This document shows positions 34,303 to 42,232 of a stretch of 64,000 bases of DNA, piece by piece. How positions within the stretch are numbered: the first letter of the stretch is position 1; each line of letters starts with the position of its first letter. Source of the DNA: Cytobacillus stercorigallinarum. Its GTDB lineage: Bacteria; Bacillota; Bacilli; Bacillales; Cytobacillaceae. The stretch lies in NCBI RefSeq assembly GCF_014836495.1, contig NZ_JACSQT010000004.1, positions 62,001 to 126,000 on the forward strand. Reading direction: 5' to 3'. Below the pieces are notes generated by a model. It was not told the origin of the DNA. It saw only the letters and a program-made list of their open reading frames with translations, and ran no database searches. Made by a program: the position numbers and the translations under genes.

Positions 34303-34986
34303 CTACAAGATTTGGTCCTGACACCATTCAGTATTTACCTTTTTCATAATAGCTGCAAATGCTGCTGATAAATCGGAAACATGCTCTTCCCCTATTGTCG
34401 TAAAGGCAGGGCGGGGCTGTTTCCATATCGTATATATCCCCACTCCAACAGCAGCAACGATATCATTTTTGAAATGGTCTCCTACATATATTGTCTCATC
34501 TGCTGATACGCCAAGTCTTGAAAGAGTATGTTCAAAGATATAAGGATGTGGTTTCTTTACACCAACCTCTTCTGAAATAACGATTTCATCAAAAAATGTT
34601 TCTATCTGCAATGACTTAATTACTTCTCGCTGAAACTTACTGTACCCATTCGAAATGATTGCCATTTTCATGCCCTTTTTTTTCAACCTTTTAAGCCCTG
34701 TGATTGCCTGAGGATACAGTTCGGCGTGTAAAGGAAAATGAGTTAAATAATCCTGCAGTAATTCTTGCCAAGAAAAGTTTAATATAGAAAACTCTTCTAT
34801 CATCTGTTGATACACTTTATCTTTCCAAACATAGCCGCCTTGATCTAAATCAATGAACCCCTCTGCATATAATGTCTTATCTAAATGTGGAAAGAGTCTC
34901 TCTTGCTGATTCTCAATAAACGATAAAATAGATGCCTCTCGATTATGAAGAGTTCCGTCTAAATCAAACATCACTGCTCTCACCAT
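34303..34986 (-). CDS. HAD-superfamily hydrolase
   Basis: A 227-residue HAD phosphatase, class with a helical cap. Motif I is VMFDLDGTLHN, motif II is MAIISNGYSKF, motif III lysine is in SEEVGVKKPHPYIFE, and motif IV is IYVGDHFKNDIVAA. This set is that of YjjG/GPH-like hydrolases acting on small phosphates. GGAGGTG precedes the ATG. It lies 20 bp after the LysM glucosaminidase gene, which is 24 bp after an MFS gene, so these three form a minus-strand operon. A weak GACC/GGTC stem near 34289 could be the terminator. Confidence 0.88.
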   Translation of the reverse strand: MVRAVMFDLDGTLHNREASILSFIENQQERLFPHLDKTLYAEGFIDLDQGGYVWKDKVYQQMIEEFSILNFSWQELLQDYLTHFPLHAELYPQAITGLKRLKKKGMKMAIISNGYSKFQREVIKSLQIETFFDEIVISEEVGVKKPHPYIFEHTLSRLGVSADETIYVGDHFKNDIVAAVGVGIYTIWKQPRPAFTTIGEEHVSDLSAAFAAIMKKVNTEWCQDQIL

Positions 34987-35005
34987 TACTTGATTGCACC
35001 TCCGA

Positions 35006-35944
35006 TTATTTCACTCGTAACTTTTGTCCAACTGAAATCACATTGATATCTTTCAAATGGTTCCATTCTTGTAACTGTTGCGCCGTTAGTTTAAATCTCT
35101 TTACGATAGTTGTGACTGTATCACCTTGCTGAACGGTGTAATAGTAATGTTTTTCCCCTGTCTTGATTATTTGTCCAATCGTAATCAAGTGAGGATTAGG
35201 AATATGATTGATTTTTTGCAAGCTACTGATACTTGTATCATGCATAGCTGCTATTTTCGAAAGCGTATCGCCAGATTTGACTGTATAGCTAAACGCCACT
35301 TCCTCTAATTGATTGAGATTCACCCAAGCCCCTGGCATACCTTCCACTTTTGATAGATTGAGTATTTCTCCTACATTTTTAAAAATATAATAACTTCCTG
35401 CCTTTAGCAGGGACTTTTCCCTAATTTCTTTCTTTGCCTCTTCCACTGTTACATAACCTTTTTTATCTGTTGATAAATGATATTTAGGGTTGGTATCATA
35501 TTGTAGTAATTGATAGGTCTCAATGGTACGAATGATTTTTTTGCTATAATCAGGATCTGTTGCGTAACCTGATAACTGTACCTGCTCTGCAGCTTTTTTA
35601 TAATCCTTTTCTTCTATAATAGCAAGGTATTTATTTCGATCCCAAGATACACCATTCTTATAAAGCTTAGCTAAGTCCTCAATTGATTCCTCCCATGAAG
35701 GATACTTTCTAAATACCGCTTCCGTCGTAACCATTTGTCCATCAATAAATTCCTTCGTCAGCATCTTTACCGACTGTCCGTTATACTCCCCTTTTATACC
35801 GAACAAATTCTTACCTTCTATGGCCAATTTACTTTTCCCATGATTAGATTCATGCATCGCTTGTGCGATCACGAGTGACGGCAATATGTGATATTGTTTA
35901 GCTATTTTCTGTGCAAACGGAACGATGGTCTCAATAAAGTTCAA
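35006..35944 (-). CDS. Glucosaminidase with two LysM repeats, no signal peptide
   Basis: About 312 residues. Residues 1-150 resemble a FlgJ/LytG-type endo-beta-N-acetylglucosaminidase domain (QYHILPSLVIAQAMHESNHG with the catalytic-type Glu, then NLFGIKGEYNG). A 60-residue linker follows, then two LysM peptidoglycan-binding repeats (YTVKSGDTLSKIAAMH and YTVQQGDTVTTIVKRF). TTG 35944 is chosen because AGAGGTG lies just upstream and the in-frame GTG falls inside that box. Neither start gives a Sec signal peptide, unusual for a chromosomal cell-wall hydrolase and reminiscent of endolysins. No holin or phage gene is nearby. Confidence 0.82.
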   Translation of the reverse strand: MNFIETIVPFAQKIAKQYHILPSLVIAQAMHESNHGKSKLAIEGKNLFGIKGEYNGQSVKMLTKEFIDGQMVTTEAVFRKYPSWEESIEDLAKLYKNGVSWDRNKYLAIIEEKDYKKAAEQVQLSGYATDPDYSKKIIRTIETYQLLQYDTNPKYHLSTDKKGYVTVEEAKKEIREKSLLKAGSYYIFKNVGEILNLSKVEGMPGAWVNLNQLEEVAFSYTVKSGDTLSKIAAMHDTSISSLQKINHIPNPHLITIGQIIKTGEKHYYYTVQQGDTVTTIVKRFKLTAQQLQEWNHLKDINVISVGQKLRVK

Positions 35945-35967
35945 AATAAACACCTCTTTCTTAAACT

Positions 35968-37191
35968 CTATATTATATTGCCAGGCCTATTTTCCTTCTT
36001 CTTGTTTTGGATGAAATAATAAATTGAAAATAGGAGAATACTAGAAAGAATAAAACCCATCCCACCTAATAATCCAAGCAAGCGATTAGGCATCCATACC
36101 GTGGCAAGCCCAGCTAAAAACATCGAGATACCTATCATTGTATTAGAAATCGTTGTAAATAGACCAAATATAAGTCCACTCTTTTCTTTAGGTGTCTCTC
36201 TCATTAGCATCGTATCAAAGCAGGTGTTGCCTAATCCAGAGAAAAACGCGGCCATTATTAAAAAAACAATTGCCATCCACACTTGTTGTGACTGGCTTAA
36301 TAAAATGAGACAAAATCCTTGGCAAACAAGCGCACTTAAAGCGATTCTCATTAAATGATTTTTTAGCTTCTCTGCTACAGGAAAGCTTAGCATTAAACCG
36401 ATTCCTAATGAACCATAGAATATGCCGACACCAACATCTCCTAAATGAAATTCTTGAACTGCATACACGCTTAATAACACATTATCAATGCCATTAAATA
36501 GAGGAATTAACAGTTCTGATAGAAAAATGATACATAATAAACTGGAAGAAAAAATAATATCCTTAACTATAAAAAATGAAGCTTTCTCCTTATTTCTGGA
36601 CACTGATTTCCCTGTTTCTATATCTAAGACCCGCAATTTAGATAACAAAACAGCAGCAATTAAAAAGGAAACACCATTTACCAAAAAGGTGAAATTAGCA
36701 CCGAATAAAGAAGTGACCACTCCACCTGAAAACGATCCTCCAATCAGAACCACTCCAACCATTACTTGTTCAAGGCTATTAACTTTAATCATGTTTTTTT
36801 CTTTAACCATCAATGGTATCGCAGACTTCCTCGTTGGTGCATAGATGGCTTCGCCTGCAGCCAAGAAAAAACTCGACAGATAAACAATCCAGACAGATGA
36901 AGCATCATTTACAAACACAAACGACAAAGCAAACAGAATACGTCCTAAATCTGTACAAACTAATATGGTTCTCCGTGAAAAACGGTCTGCCATCATTCCC
37001 CCTAATGGGCCAAAGAACAGAAATGGAATGACCCTTATCGCTAAAGCAAGACCAACAGCAAGACCAGATCCTGTTACTTGCAATAACAGTGCTAATAACG
37101 CAACTTGACTAAACCGATCACCTATTCCATTGAGAACACCCGCAAAAAATAAGCGCGCATAGTCTTTCTCTTCTTTTAATATAGAAATCAT
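35968..37191 (-). CDS. Major facilitator superfamily efflux transporter (MFS_3-like)
   Basis: A 407-residue, 12-helix transporter. The motif A region reads GPLGGMMADRFSRRTILV between helices 2 and 3. The layout (long RLFFAGVLNGIGDRFSQVALL start, AGEAIYAPTRKSAIP after helix 3) resembles the enterobactin/macrolide exporter-like MFS_3 family. The start ATG follows GGGGGAAGAG. It leads an operon with the LysM glucosaminidase and a HAD hydrolase. A perfect 20-bp palindrome lies 19 bp upstream of the start, suggesting control by a repressor encoded elsewhere. Substrate unknown. Confidence 0.88.
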   Translation of the reverse strand: MISILKEEKDYARLFFAGVLNGIGDRFSQVALLALLLQVTGSGLAVGLALAIRVIPFLFFGPLGGMMADRFSRRTILVCTDLGRILFALSFVFVNDASSVWIVYLSSFFLAAGEAIYAPTRKSAIPLMVKEKNMIKVNSLEQVMVGVVLIGGSFSGGVVTSLFGANFTFLVNGVSFLIAAVLLSKLRVLDIETGKSVSRNKEKASFFIVKDIIFSSSLLCIIFLSELLIPLFNGIDNVLLSVYAVQEFHLGDVGVGIFYGSLGIGLMLSFPVAEKLKNHLMRIALSALVCQGFCLILLSQSQQVWMAIVFLIMAAFFSGLGNTCFDTMLMRETPKEKSGLIFGLFTTISNTMIGISMFLAGLATVWMPNRLLGLLGGMGFILSSILLFSIYYFIQNKKKENRPGNII

Positions 37192-37209
37192 TCTCTTCCC
37201 CCCTTAATT

Positions 37210-37229
37210 AATTAGATAATAATCTAATT
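37210..37229. promoter_or_regulatory. Palindromic operator upstream of the MFS gene
   Basis: AATTAGAT-aata-ATCTAATT is a perfect dyad, and a third half-site AATCTAATT follows near 37237. The spacing and location suggest a dimeric repressor of the MFS operon. Confidence 0.55.
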
Positions 37230-37277
37230 TGATGTTAATCTAATTCCCGAATAATCGCAATCGTTATTTCAGAAATA

Positions 37278-37316
37278 AAAAAAGGAAAGTGCTTCATGAT
37301 GAAACAGACTTTCCAA
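37278..37316 (-). terminator. Terminator of the DUF3231 gene
   Basis: GGAAAGT and ACTTTCC flank an inner TTCAT/ATGAA stem, with A7 on the forward left side (T7 on the minus strand). Confidence 0.8.
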
Positions 37317-37323
37317 CCAAAAT

Positions 37324-38322
37324 TTATTCTTTTAAATTATTCATACTCATTCTTGGTGGCTCTTCTAACCATCCATTTTCGATCATAATTTTTATATTTT
37401 CTCTAATAAATAACATGATATCTTTTACATATAAACCTAATTTGACATTGATGTCATCTCTTATACTAAAACCTGCACCAAACCCTTGACTACCAAGACC
37501 AAAATTACTTAATAAAAAAGTTAAATACACCATTAATTTATCCGAAAACGGTGGAATGTTAGACTTAGTAAGCGATAACCCTTTAATTGTCGGTACTCTA
37601 ATATCATCCTTTATTAAAATGTCATATGTTCCCTCCAAGATATCCTTGCTAAGCTCTTTCCCTTTAATAAGGTACTCTTTCACTTCTGTATGTTCCGCCG
37701 TTTGGGCGAATCCCGTCATGAGCTCCATACCAATAGTATTCGTTTGGATTGACTGATATAAATAACTAAACTCAATCGTATTAATTTCTCTTTTATCACC
37801 AAATAAACGATAACCTTTTATATAATTCTTATCTGAGACAAAGTCGACCGTTGTAGGGACATTAATAAAATTAGGTAATGGGTAATATCCCTCATCCACC
37901 GCATAATTTAAAAACTTTTGATAATATTTCTGCGTGATATTTGTCATCTCACGATATAAATCAATAATATCATTTCGATAGGACGTTGCTATATGAAGGG
38001 TATACAGTCCCATGCTGATTTCCTTTAAAATCATACACAAGAGAATATCAAACCCCTCCCCGAAAAGTTTAGGCGCTTGTAGGTTTACATCGGCTTTAGT
38101 AAAACCTTGAGGTATGACAGCACCTTCATCTTTAAACATCTTTTCAATACGATCGACATTCGGATCTAACTCAGACCATAAACCTTTCATAAGCTTTTTC
38201 GCTCTTTTATCATCAGACACTTCTATAAAATGTTCTAAAACCCTTAATATCAATGTTTTCTTTTGATAAGTAATCCACAGTGCACCTATTTCTGTAGATG
38301 TCATTTTACTTCGATTGACCAT
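37324..38322 (-). CDS. DUF3231 family protein
   Basis: About 332 residues from ATG 38322, which has a TAGGTGA box; an upstream in-frame ATG has none. The sequence is two related helical halves: the first contains LTSTEIG-like TSTEIGALWITYQ and GEGFDILLCMILKEI, the second contains SYLYQSIQTNTIGMELMTGF and GFGAGFSIRDDI. Such duplicated all-helical DUF3231 proteins are common in Bacillaceae, often in several copies, and are structurally reminiscent of ferritin-like bundles. No membrane or export signal is clear. Function is unknown. It is monocistronic with a good terminator. Confidence 0.82.
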   Translation of the reverse strand: MVNRSKMTSTEIGALWITYQKKTLILRVLEHFIEVSDDKRAKKLMKGLWSELDPNVDRIEKMFKDEGAVIPQGFTKADVNLQAPKLFGEGFDILLCMILKEISMGLYTLHIATSYRNDIIDLYREMTNITQKYYQKFLNYAVDEGYYPLPNFINVPTTVDFVSDKNYIKGYRLFGDKREINTIEFSYLYQSIQTNTIGMELMTGFAQTAEHTEVKEYLIKGKELSKDILEGTYDILIKDDIRVPTIKGLSLTKSNIPPFSDKLMVYLTFLLSNFGLGSQGFGAGFSIRDDINVKLGLYVKDIMLFIRENIKIMIENGWLEEPPRMSMNNLKE

Positions 38323-38401
38323 TCCGTCACCTACTTTTATAAAAATTACCATTCTTGTGTCTAAGTTTTGCTATTCTCCTACTAAATATTCCCTAATATA
38401 A

Positions 38402-38447
38402 AAAATAGCTAGAGGAAGGAATAGTCGTTCCCTTCCCTCTAGCTATC
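38402..38447 (-). terminator. Terminator of the phospholipase A2-like gene
   Basis: ATAGCTAGAGG..GGAA and TTCC..CCTCTAGCTAT form a long stem with short loop; on the minus strand a T6 run follows. Confidence 0.8.
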
Positions 38448-38451
38448 TAAG

Positions 38452-38718
38452 TTATCCCCAAAATATGCGAAAACGCATCGCTGCATCAATTACTCTAGCT
38501 GTCGCCCCTTCATGCCTGGATGTATATTTCTTTCGATTTACACAATCAATTAACATTTGGTCACATTGATAGCAATGGCCATACCGATCAATGCATGCAT
38601 CATGTTGCTGACAGCATGAATCCACATAATTAATAGGCTTGCCCGGACCGCTACAACCTGGACCGCAATACCGATAACCTCCAGGCAAACAAAAACCTTT
38701 TTTATTAAACTTGCTCAC
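38452..38718 (-). CDS. Small phospholipase A2-like protein
   Basis: An 88-residue cysteine-rich protein starting with GTG after AAGGTG. It carries the two hallmarks of secreted and parvovirus-VP1-type phospholipase A2: the calcium loop YCGPGCSGPG (Tyr17-Gly26) and the catalytic CCQQHDAC (Cys35, Cys36, His39, Asp40). Eight or more cysteines could form disulfides. No signal peptide is seen, so export or activation is unclear. The expected reaction is hydrolysis of the sn-2 acyl ester of phospholipids. It is monocistronic with a strong terminator. Similar short proteins occur in spore-forming bacteria; the role is unknown. Confidence 0.82.
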   Translation of the reverse strand: MSKFNKKGFCLPGGYRYCGPGCSGPGKPINYVDSCCQQHDACIDRYGHCYQCDQMLIDCVNRKKYTSRHEGATARVIDAAMRFRIFWG

Positions 38719-38836
38719 TATTTTTCACCTTCTTATCCTTTTATATATATTACAAACAGTAAATCCATTTCGCCTGTGACCATACCTATTAAAATGATCT
38801 TTTTATCAATTTCCTTTAGTTCTTATTGGTCAGAAA

Positions 38837-38871
38837 TAAAAAAACAACCTATCCGAAAAGGATAAGTTGAA
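38837..38871 (-). terminator. Terminator of the DUF1648 gene
   Basis: AACCTATCC-gaaaa-GGATAAGTT hairpin with A7 on the forward left side, directly abutting the stop at 38872. Confidence 0.8.
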
Positions 38872-39366
38872 CTATTGAATTCGCCTAAACTTAATCAAGG
38901 CAAATATAGATGGAGCAATCGTGGCAATTAAAAACACTGGTAGAAACCAAATACCTAAAGTATCCGCCCACCCTAATGCTACCCTAATGGATTGAATAAG
39001 TATAACACCAAAAAATACGAGGCATATATTCTTTGTGACATTTAGCAGTTTTCTACTCGTTAAATAAAACGCCGCTGCATTCGATTCATTGATGCGAGCA
39101 GGGTAATTATGAATATGAGGAAACCTTTCAAATATCTGCATCATGAACCATAGAAACACGCCGATTATTGGTAATATAAATAATTCATATTTAGAACCCC
39201 ACCTATCAACTTCTCCGGCAGCATTATAATGTCCCGGTACTTGTTCAGGTATAGATGACCAAGAAACAACTAAGAATATAATCGACCCAATGAATACAAC
39301 CAGACCAAGTATATCCCATCCCCATTCCGATTTTGTCCTAGGCAATTTAAGTACGGGTCTATTCAT
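38872..39366 (-). CDS. DUF1648 membrane protein
   Basis: About 164 residues from ATG 39366, which follows GAGAGGAG; the longer frame to 39399 lacks a box. It begins with a short cytoplasmic stretch and a first helix (ILGLVVFIGSIIFLVVSW), then the DUF1648 signature IPEQVPGHYNAAGEVDRWGSK, then three more hydrophobic segments. DUF1648 is also the N-terminal part of SdpI-type immunity/sensor proteins and related membrane proteins. No partner gene is adjacent. The function is unknown. Confidence 0.8.
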   Translation of the reverse strand: MNRPVLKLPRTKSEWGWDILGLVVFIGSIIFLVVSWSSIPEQVPGHYNAAGEVDRWGSKYELFILPIIGVFLWFMMQIFERFPHIHNYPARINESNAAAFYLTSRKLLNVTKNICLVFFGVILIQSIRVALGWADTLGIWFLPVFLIATIAPSIFALIKFRRIQ

Positions 39367-39699
39367 ATTTATTACTCCTCTCTCCGTTCTGTTTTCCAAT
39401 CCTTACGAACGGAAAATGAAAAAGTTTCATCCACAGTGATTCACTACCCCTCTTTTCCATAAAAGGAAACAAGGGCATTGTAATGGTAGACATCAGTGTT
39501 GATGGCACTTTCTTTGTTAATACTTTATTCAACATAGTATCTGGCAAAGGAACAAAAAATGAACAAACTTAGCTCAGACCAATCTATCAGTGATGAGCTT
39601 ATGGTTATGCAGCGGAATCGTTGCTTTTGTGGATTGTCTTTTAACCCTTTTCCCAAGAACAGAAAAAGACCACTTTCAAAAAAGAAATTGTACTCTTTC
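39367..39699. other. Intergenic region upstream of the DUF1648 gene
   Basis: About 330 bp. A 62-codon minus-strand frame (39359-39547) overlaps the DUF1648 start and has no ribosome binding site, so it is not called. I see no promoter with confidence; the orphan S-box-like element lies beyond it. Confidence 0.3.
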
Positions 39700-39840
39700 A
39701 TTGAAAGCCGCCTTTAGATCGGCATAAATCAAGCCGTTCTTGATAAAAAAGAGAGGACTTACCCTATTTTTGGTCGGTTGCTGAGGCTTCAAAGGGCCAA
39801 TCCCTCTACCTCTCGGGATAAATCGACCTTATCAATCCGC
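39700..39840 (-). ncRNA. S-box (SAM-I) riboswitch-like element, probably a remnant
   Basis: On the minus strand 39829-39776 reads TTTATCCCGAGAGGTAGAGG, then GATTGGCCCTTTGAAGCCTC, then AGCAACC. These match the S-box core GAGAGGTGGAGGGACTGGCCC-TGAAGCC-GCAACC nearly base for base. GGGTAAGTCC follows where GGTGCTAATTCC is expected. The closing strand of helix P1 (GATAAA-type) is not found. The nearest downstream minus gene is DUF1648, 330 bp away, with no methionine gene nearby. A decayed or relocated leader is the likely explanation. Confidence 0.6.
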
Positions 39841-39869
39841 TCTGTTAACCGCTTTTGATTGTAAATCCT

Positions 39870-40271
39870 TTATGCAACCTGAAGCCTTTCTTTTGCCTTT
39901 ATTACTGATACCCAATATTCAACTGGAGATACAAAGGCGTGCAAATGATTCAGCTCTTTATTATACATAAGAGCCTCCACTAAAAGATAAACAGACGCAT
40001 CATCTAAATCGTTTACGAGCATATCAAGCAAAGTTGCTTTCATATTCATAATATCTTCATAATCATCGATGATAGCTAACTTATCATCTAAATACGGAAG
40101 AAAAGCTTGTAAATGCACAACCTCTTCTTGTAATTCTCTCCACCCTTTATCCTTAGCTAATGCGCTTACATAATTAACAAATTGATTGTACTCCTCATGA
40201 CTATCTCTTTTAATTTTCTCTGCTAATATATCAAAAAATACATGATTGGACATATCTTTATTGTTGTTCAC
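39870..40271 (-). CDS. Hypothetical cytoplasmic protein
   Basis: A 133-residue protein starting with GTG 40271 behind AAAGGTGGTG. It is acidic and predicted helical, with leucine and aspartate-rich stretches (VVHLQAFLPYLDDKLAIIDD, LVNDLDDASVYLLVEALMYN). No signal peptide, membrane segment or known motif is seen. I do not recognise the family. It sits between the tandem repeat array and the S-box-like element, with no co-directional neighbour close by. Confidence 0.65.
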   Translation of the reverse strand: MNNNKDMSNHVFFDILAEKIKRDSHEEYNQFVNYVSALAKDKGWRELQEEVVHLQAFLPYLDDKLAIIDDYEDIMNMKATLLDMLVNDLDDASVYLLVEALMYNKELNHLHAFVSPVEYWVSVIKAKERLQVA

Positions 40272-40427
40272 TATTAGAGCACCACCTTTACTATTTATAT
40301 AAAATTATAGACCTTCTCTTTTAAATATTCAATAAAATCACAAGAAACGATTTTTAATTAATAGCTATGTCTTCATTTCAAAATAATAGATACAGTGGCC
40401 GCAATGGGATTGGATGGAGTTTAATTT

Positions 40428-41105
40428 TTGTGGCTGATATTTTGATTTGTTTCTTTATTTGCTTTGTTTTTGGGTTTTTCGTGGCTGATATTTTGATCTG
40501 TTTCTTTATTTGCTTCGCTTCCGGGTTTTTCGTGGCTCATATTTCGTTCAGTTTCTTTATTTGCTTCGCTTCCGGGTTTTTCGTGGCTCATATTTCGTTC
40601 CGTTTCTTTATTAGCATCGTTTCGGGATTTTACGTCGCTCATCTTTCGATCCGTTTCTTTATTTGCTTTATTTCGGGATTTTCCATGGCTCATATTTCGA
40701 TCCGTTTCTTTATTTGCTTTGTTTCGGGATTTCTCGTGGCTCATATTTCGTTCCGTTTCTTTATTTGCTTCGCTTCGGGGCTTTTCGTGGCTGATATTTC
40801 GTTCCGTTTCTTTATTTGCTTCGCTTCCGGGTTTTTCATGGCTCATATTTCGTTCCGATCCTTTATTTGCTTTGTTTCACGATTTTCCACAGCTCATATT
40901 TCAATCCAATCCTTTATTAGCTTCGTTCCGCGATTTTCCATCGCTCATATTTCAATCCAATCCTTTATTAGCTTCGTTCCGCAATTTTCCATCTCTCATA
41001 TCCCAATCCAATCCTTCATTAGCTTCATTTCACATGTTTCCACAGCTCATATTTCATACCAGCCCTATATTAGCTTCATTCAGACCTATTTCGTGGCTGA
41101 TAGCC
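40428..41105. repeat. 51-bp tandem repeat array (about 13 units)
   Basis: The anchor GGCT(C/G)AT recurs every 51 bp from 40432 to 41095, giving 13 intervals without indels. Units share TTTCTTTATTTGCTTCG-like and TCGTGGCTCATATTTCG-like blocks. The units to the right (about 40850-41050) form a second subtype with CAATCC and TTAGCTTC. Because 51 is divisible by three, both strands are largely open: the plus strand through all units (251 residues, hydrophobic) and the minus strand through eight (141 residues, very hydrophilic). Neither has a ribosome binding site at its start. The array ends in a short hairpin CGTGGCT/AGCCACG (41093-41128). Confidence 0.85.
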
Positions 41106-41157
41106 TAAAACATCGCTGTTAGCCACGATACACAACTTTTCCTTCGTTGCAATTGCT

Positions 41158-41907
41158 TCATAAAGGTCGATAACCAAATTGTGCAGAGATTTCCTTTCCT
41201 ACTTTTATAATAGATTGACTTTTATTTGCAGAGGGATCTTTTGGAATCGACTCTGAGAATCCAACTACTGTTATCGCACTTAATAATTCTTGGTTATAAT
41301 TAAAGACTGGTATAGACACAGAAGATACAGTAGGAATCAAGGGCTCATTAGCAAAGGCAATCCCTTCCTGCCTGACGCGGTTGATTTCTTCTACTGCATT
41401 TCCTTTTCCTTCTTTCCCCATAAGCTTAATCCAATCTTTAGTTGTAACTGAATCAAGGAAGCTCTCAAAAATTTTCCCAGTTGATGATAAAGGTGGTAAA
41501 AGTGAACCGAGCTGTGCACCAATATTATAGGCATGTCCTGGGTTCCATATTTTCGAGATAATCGGACCATTATATGTCCACGTTGTTAAGAGGCATGTAT
41601 TGTCTAGTTGGTGACTTAAATCCTTCAGATAAGGTAGAACGCGTGAAATCACATCTTCCTGCCCTATGGCTGCCATCCCATATTCAATTAATTTACTTCC
41701 AAGCTGATAATTTCCATTATGTTTGTCCTTGTATAGAATGTCGAGGTCAGTAAAAGTGTTCAAGTATTTATAAAGATTACTTTTTGTAATGCCTGTTTTT
41801 TCCTGTATATCAGATAACCGCAATGGTTCTCCACTAGCAACTAAAAGGTCAATAATTCTCATGCCAACTTGGATCGATTGGATCGTAGCTTGTTTTTGAT
41901 TTTTCAT
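41158..41907 (-). CDS. IclR-family regulator of the gentisate cluster
   Basis: A 249-residue IclR protein. The N-terminal winged helix-turn-helix is SDIQEKTGITKSNLYKYLNTF; the C-terminal IclR ligand domain includes LSSTGKIFESFL and ISIPVFNYNQELLSAITVVG-like SVSIPVFNYNQ. An AGGGGT box precedes ATG 41907. It is divergent from the gentisate operon, with 325 bp between, which contain a promoter and a dyad for that operon. IclR regulators commonly control aromatic catabolism, so it likely senses 3-hydroxybenzoate or gentisate. A close paralogue lies at 51611-52363. Confidence 0.88.
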   Translation of the reverse strand: MKNQKQATIQSIQVGMRIIDLLVASGEPLRLSDIQEKTGITKSNLYKYLNTFTDLDILYKDKHNGNYQLGSKLIEYGMAAIGQEDVISRVLPYLKDLSHQLDNTCLLTTWTYNGPIISKIWNPGHAYNIGAQLGSLLPPLSSTGKIFESFLDSVTTKDWIKLMGKEGKGNAVEEINRVRQEGIAFANEPLIPTVSSVSIPVFNYNQELLSAITVVGFSESIPKDPSANKSQSIIKVGKEISAQFGYRPL

Positions 41908-42037
41908 GTAAAAACCCCTATTTTATATTTTTTTTAGTATATCAGAAAAACACTATGTTTTCAGATTTCATCTATGTTTTGCGCCTTTTTGAAAGGTGTT
42001 ATTTTTCGAAAAGTTTAAAAAACCACAATAAATTCAC

Positions 42038-42066
42038 TTGAGTTTATCTGAAAATTAGGATACTAT
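42038..42066 (+). promoter_or_regulatory. Promoter of the gentisate operon
   Basis: TTGAGT (42038-42043) and TACTAT (42061-42066) are separated by 17 bp. It would give a 5' leader of about 160 nt before the first gene. Confidence 0.55.
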
Positions 42067-42074
42067 TACTTTAT

Positions 42075-42105
42075 CATTAATAGATAACATTGTTCACTAT
42101 TAATG
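42075..42105. promoter_or_regulatory. Candidate IclR operator
   Basis: CATTAATAG and CTATTAATG form a perfect 9-bp inverted repeat with a 13-bp spacer, placed just downstream of the predicted transcription start. Repressor binding here would block the operon. Confidence 0.5.
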
Positions 42106-42232
42106 GAATTTAAAACAAATAGAATGTAAGAAACGCATGCCTAACACTTCCACACAGAGCGTTTTTACTTTTTGCCCATGTTATTTAAGGGCCATTCCTA
42201 GACAAAAAAACTTTTCATAAAGGGGTTTGAAT

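Noticed and set aside
39359-39547. Minus-strand 62-residue frame upstream of DUF1648
   Set aside because: Overlaps the supported DUF1648 start and lacks a ribosome binding site; might be a relic but cannot be supported.
40421-40846. Minus-strand 141-residue frame of charged 17-residue repeats
   Set aside because: It starts inside the array without a ribosome binding site, and the upstream units contain stops in this frame. Coding is possible but unsupported, so it is reported only as a property of the repeat.
40428-41105. CRISPR array
   Set aside because: Units are contiguous 51-bp repeats with no unique spacers and no cas genes nearby.
40367-41122. Plus-strand 251-residue frame across the 51-bp repeats
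   Set aside because: No ribosome binding site, a repetitive hydrophobic composition that follows automatically from a 51-bp period, and no family resemblance. Treated as a by-product of the array.
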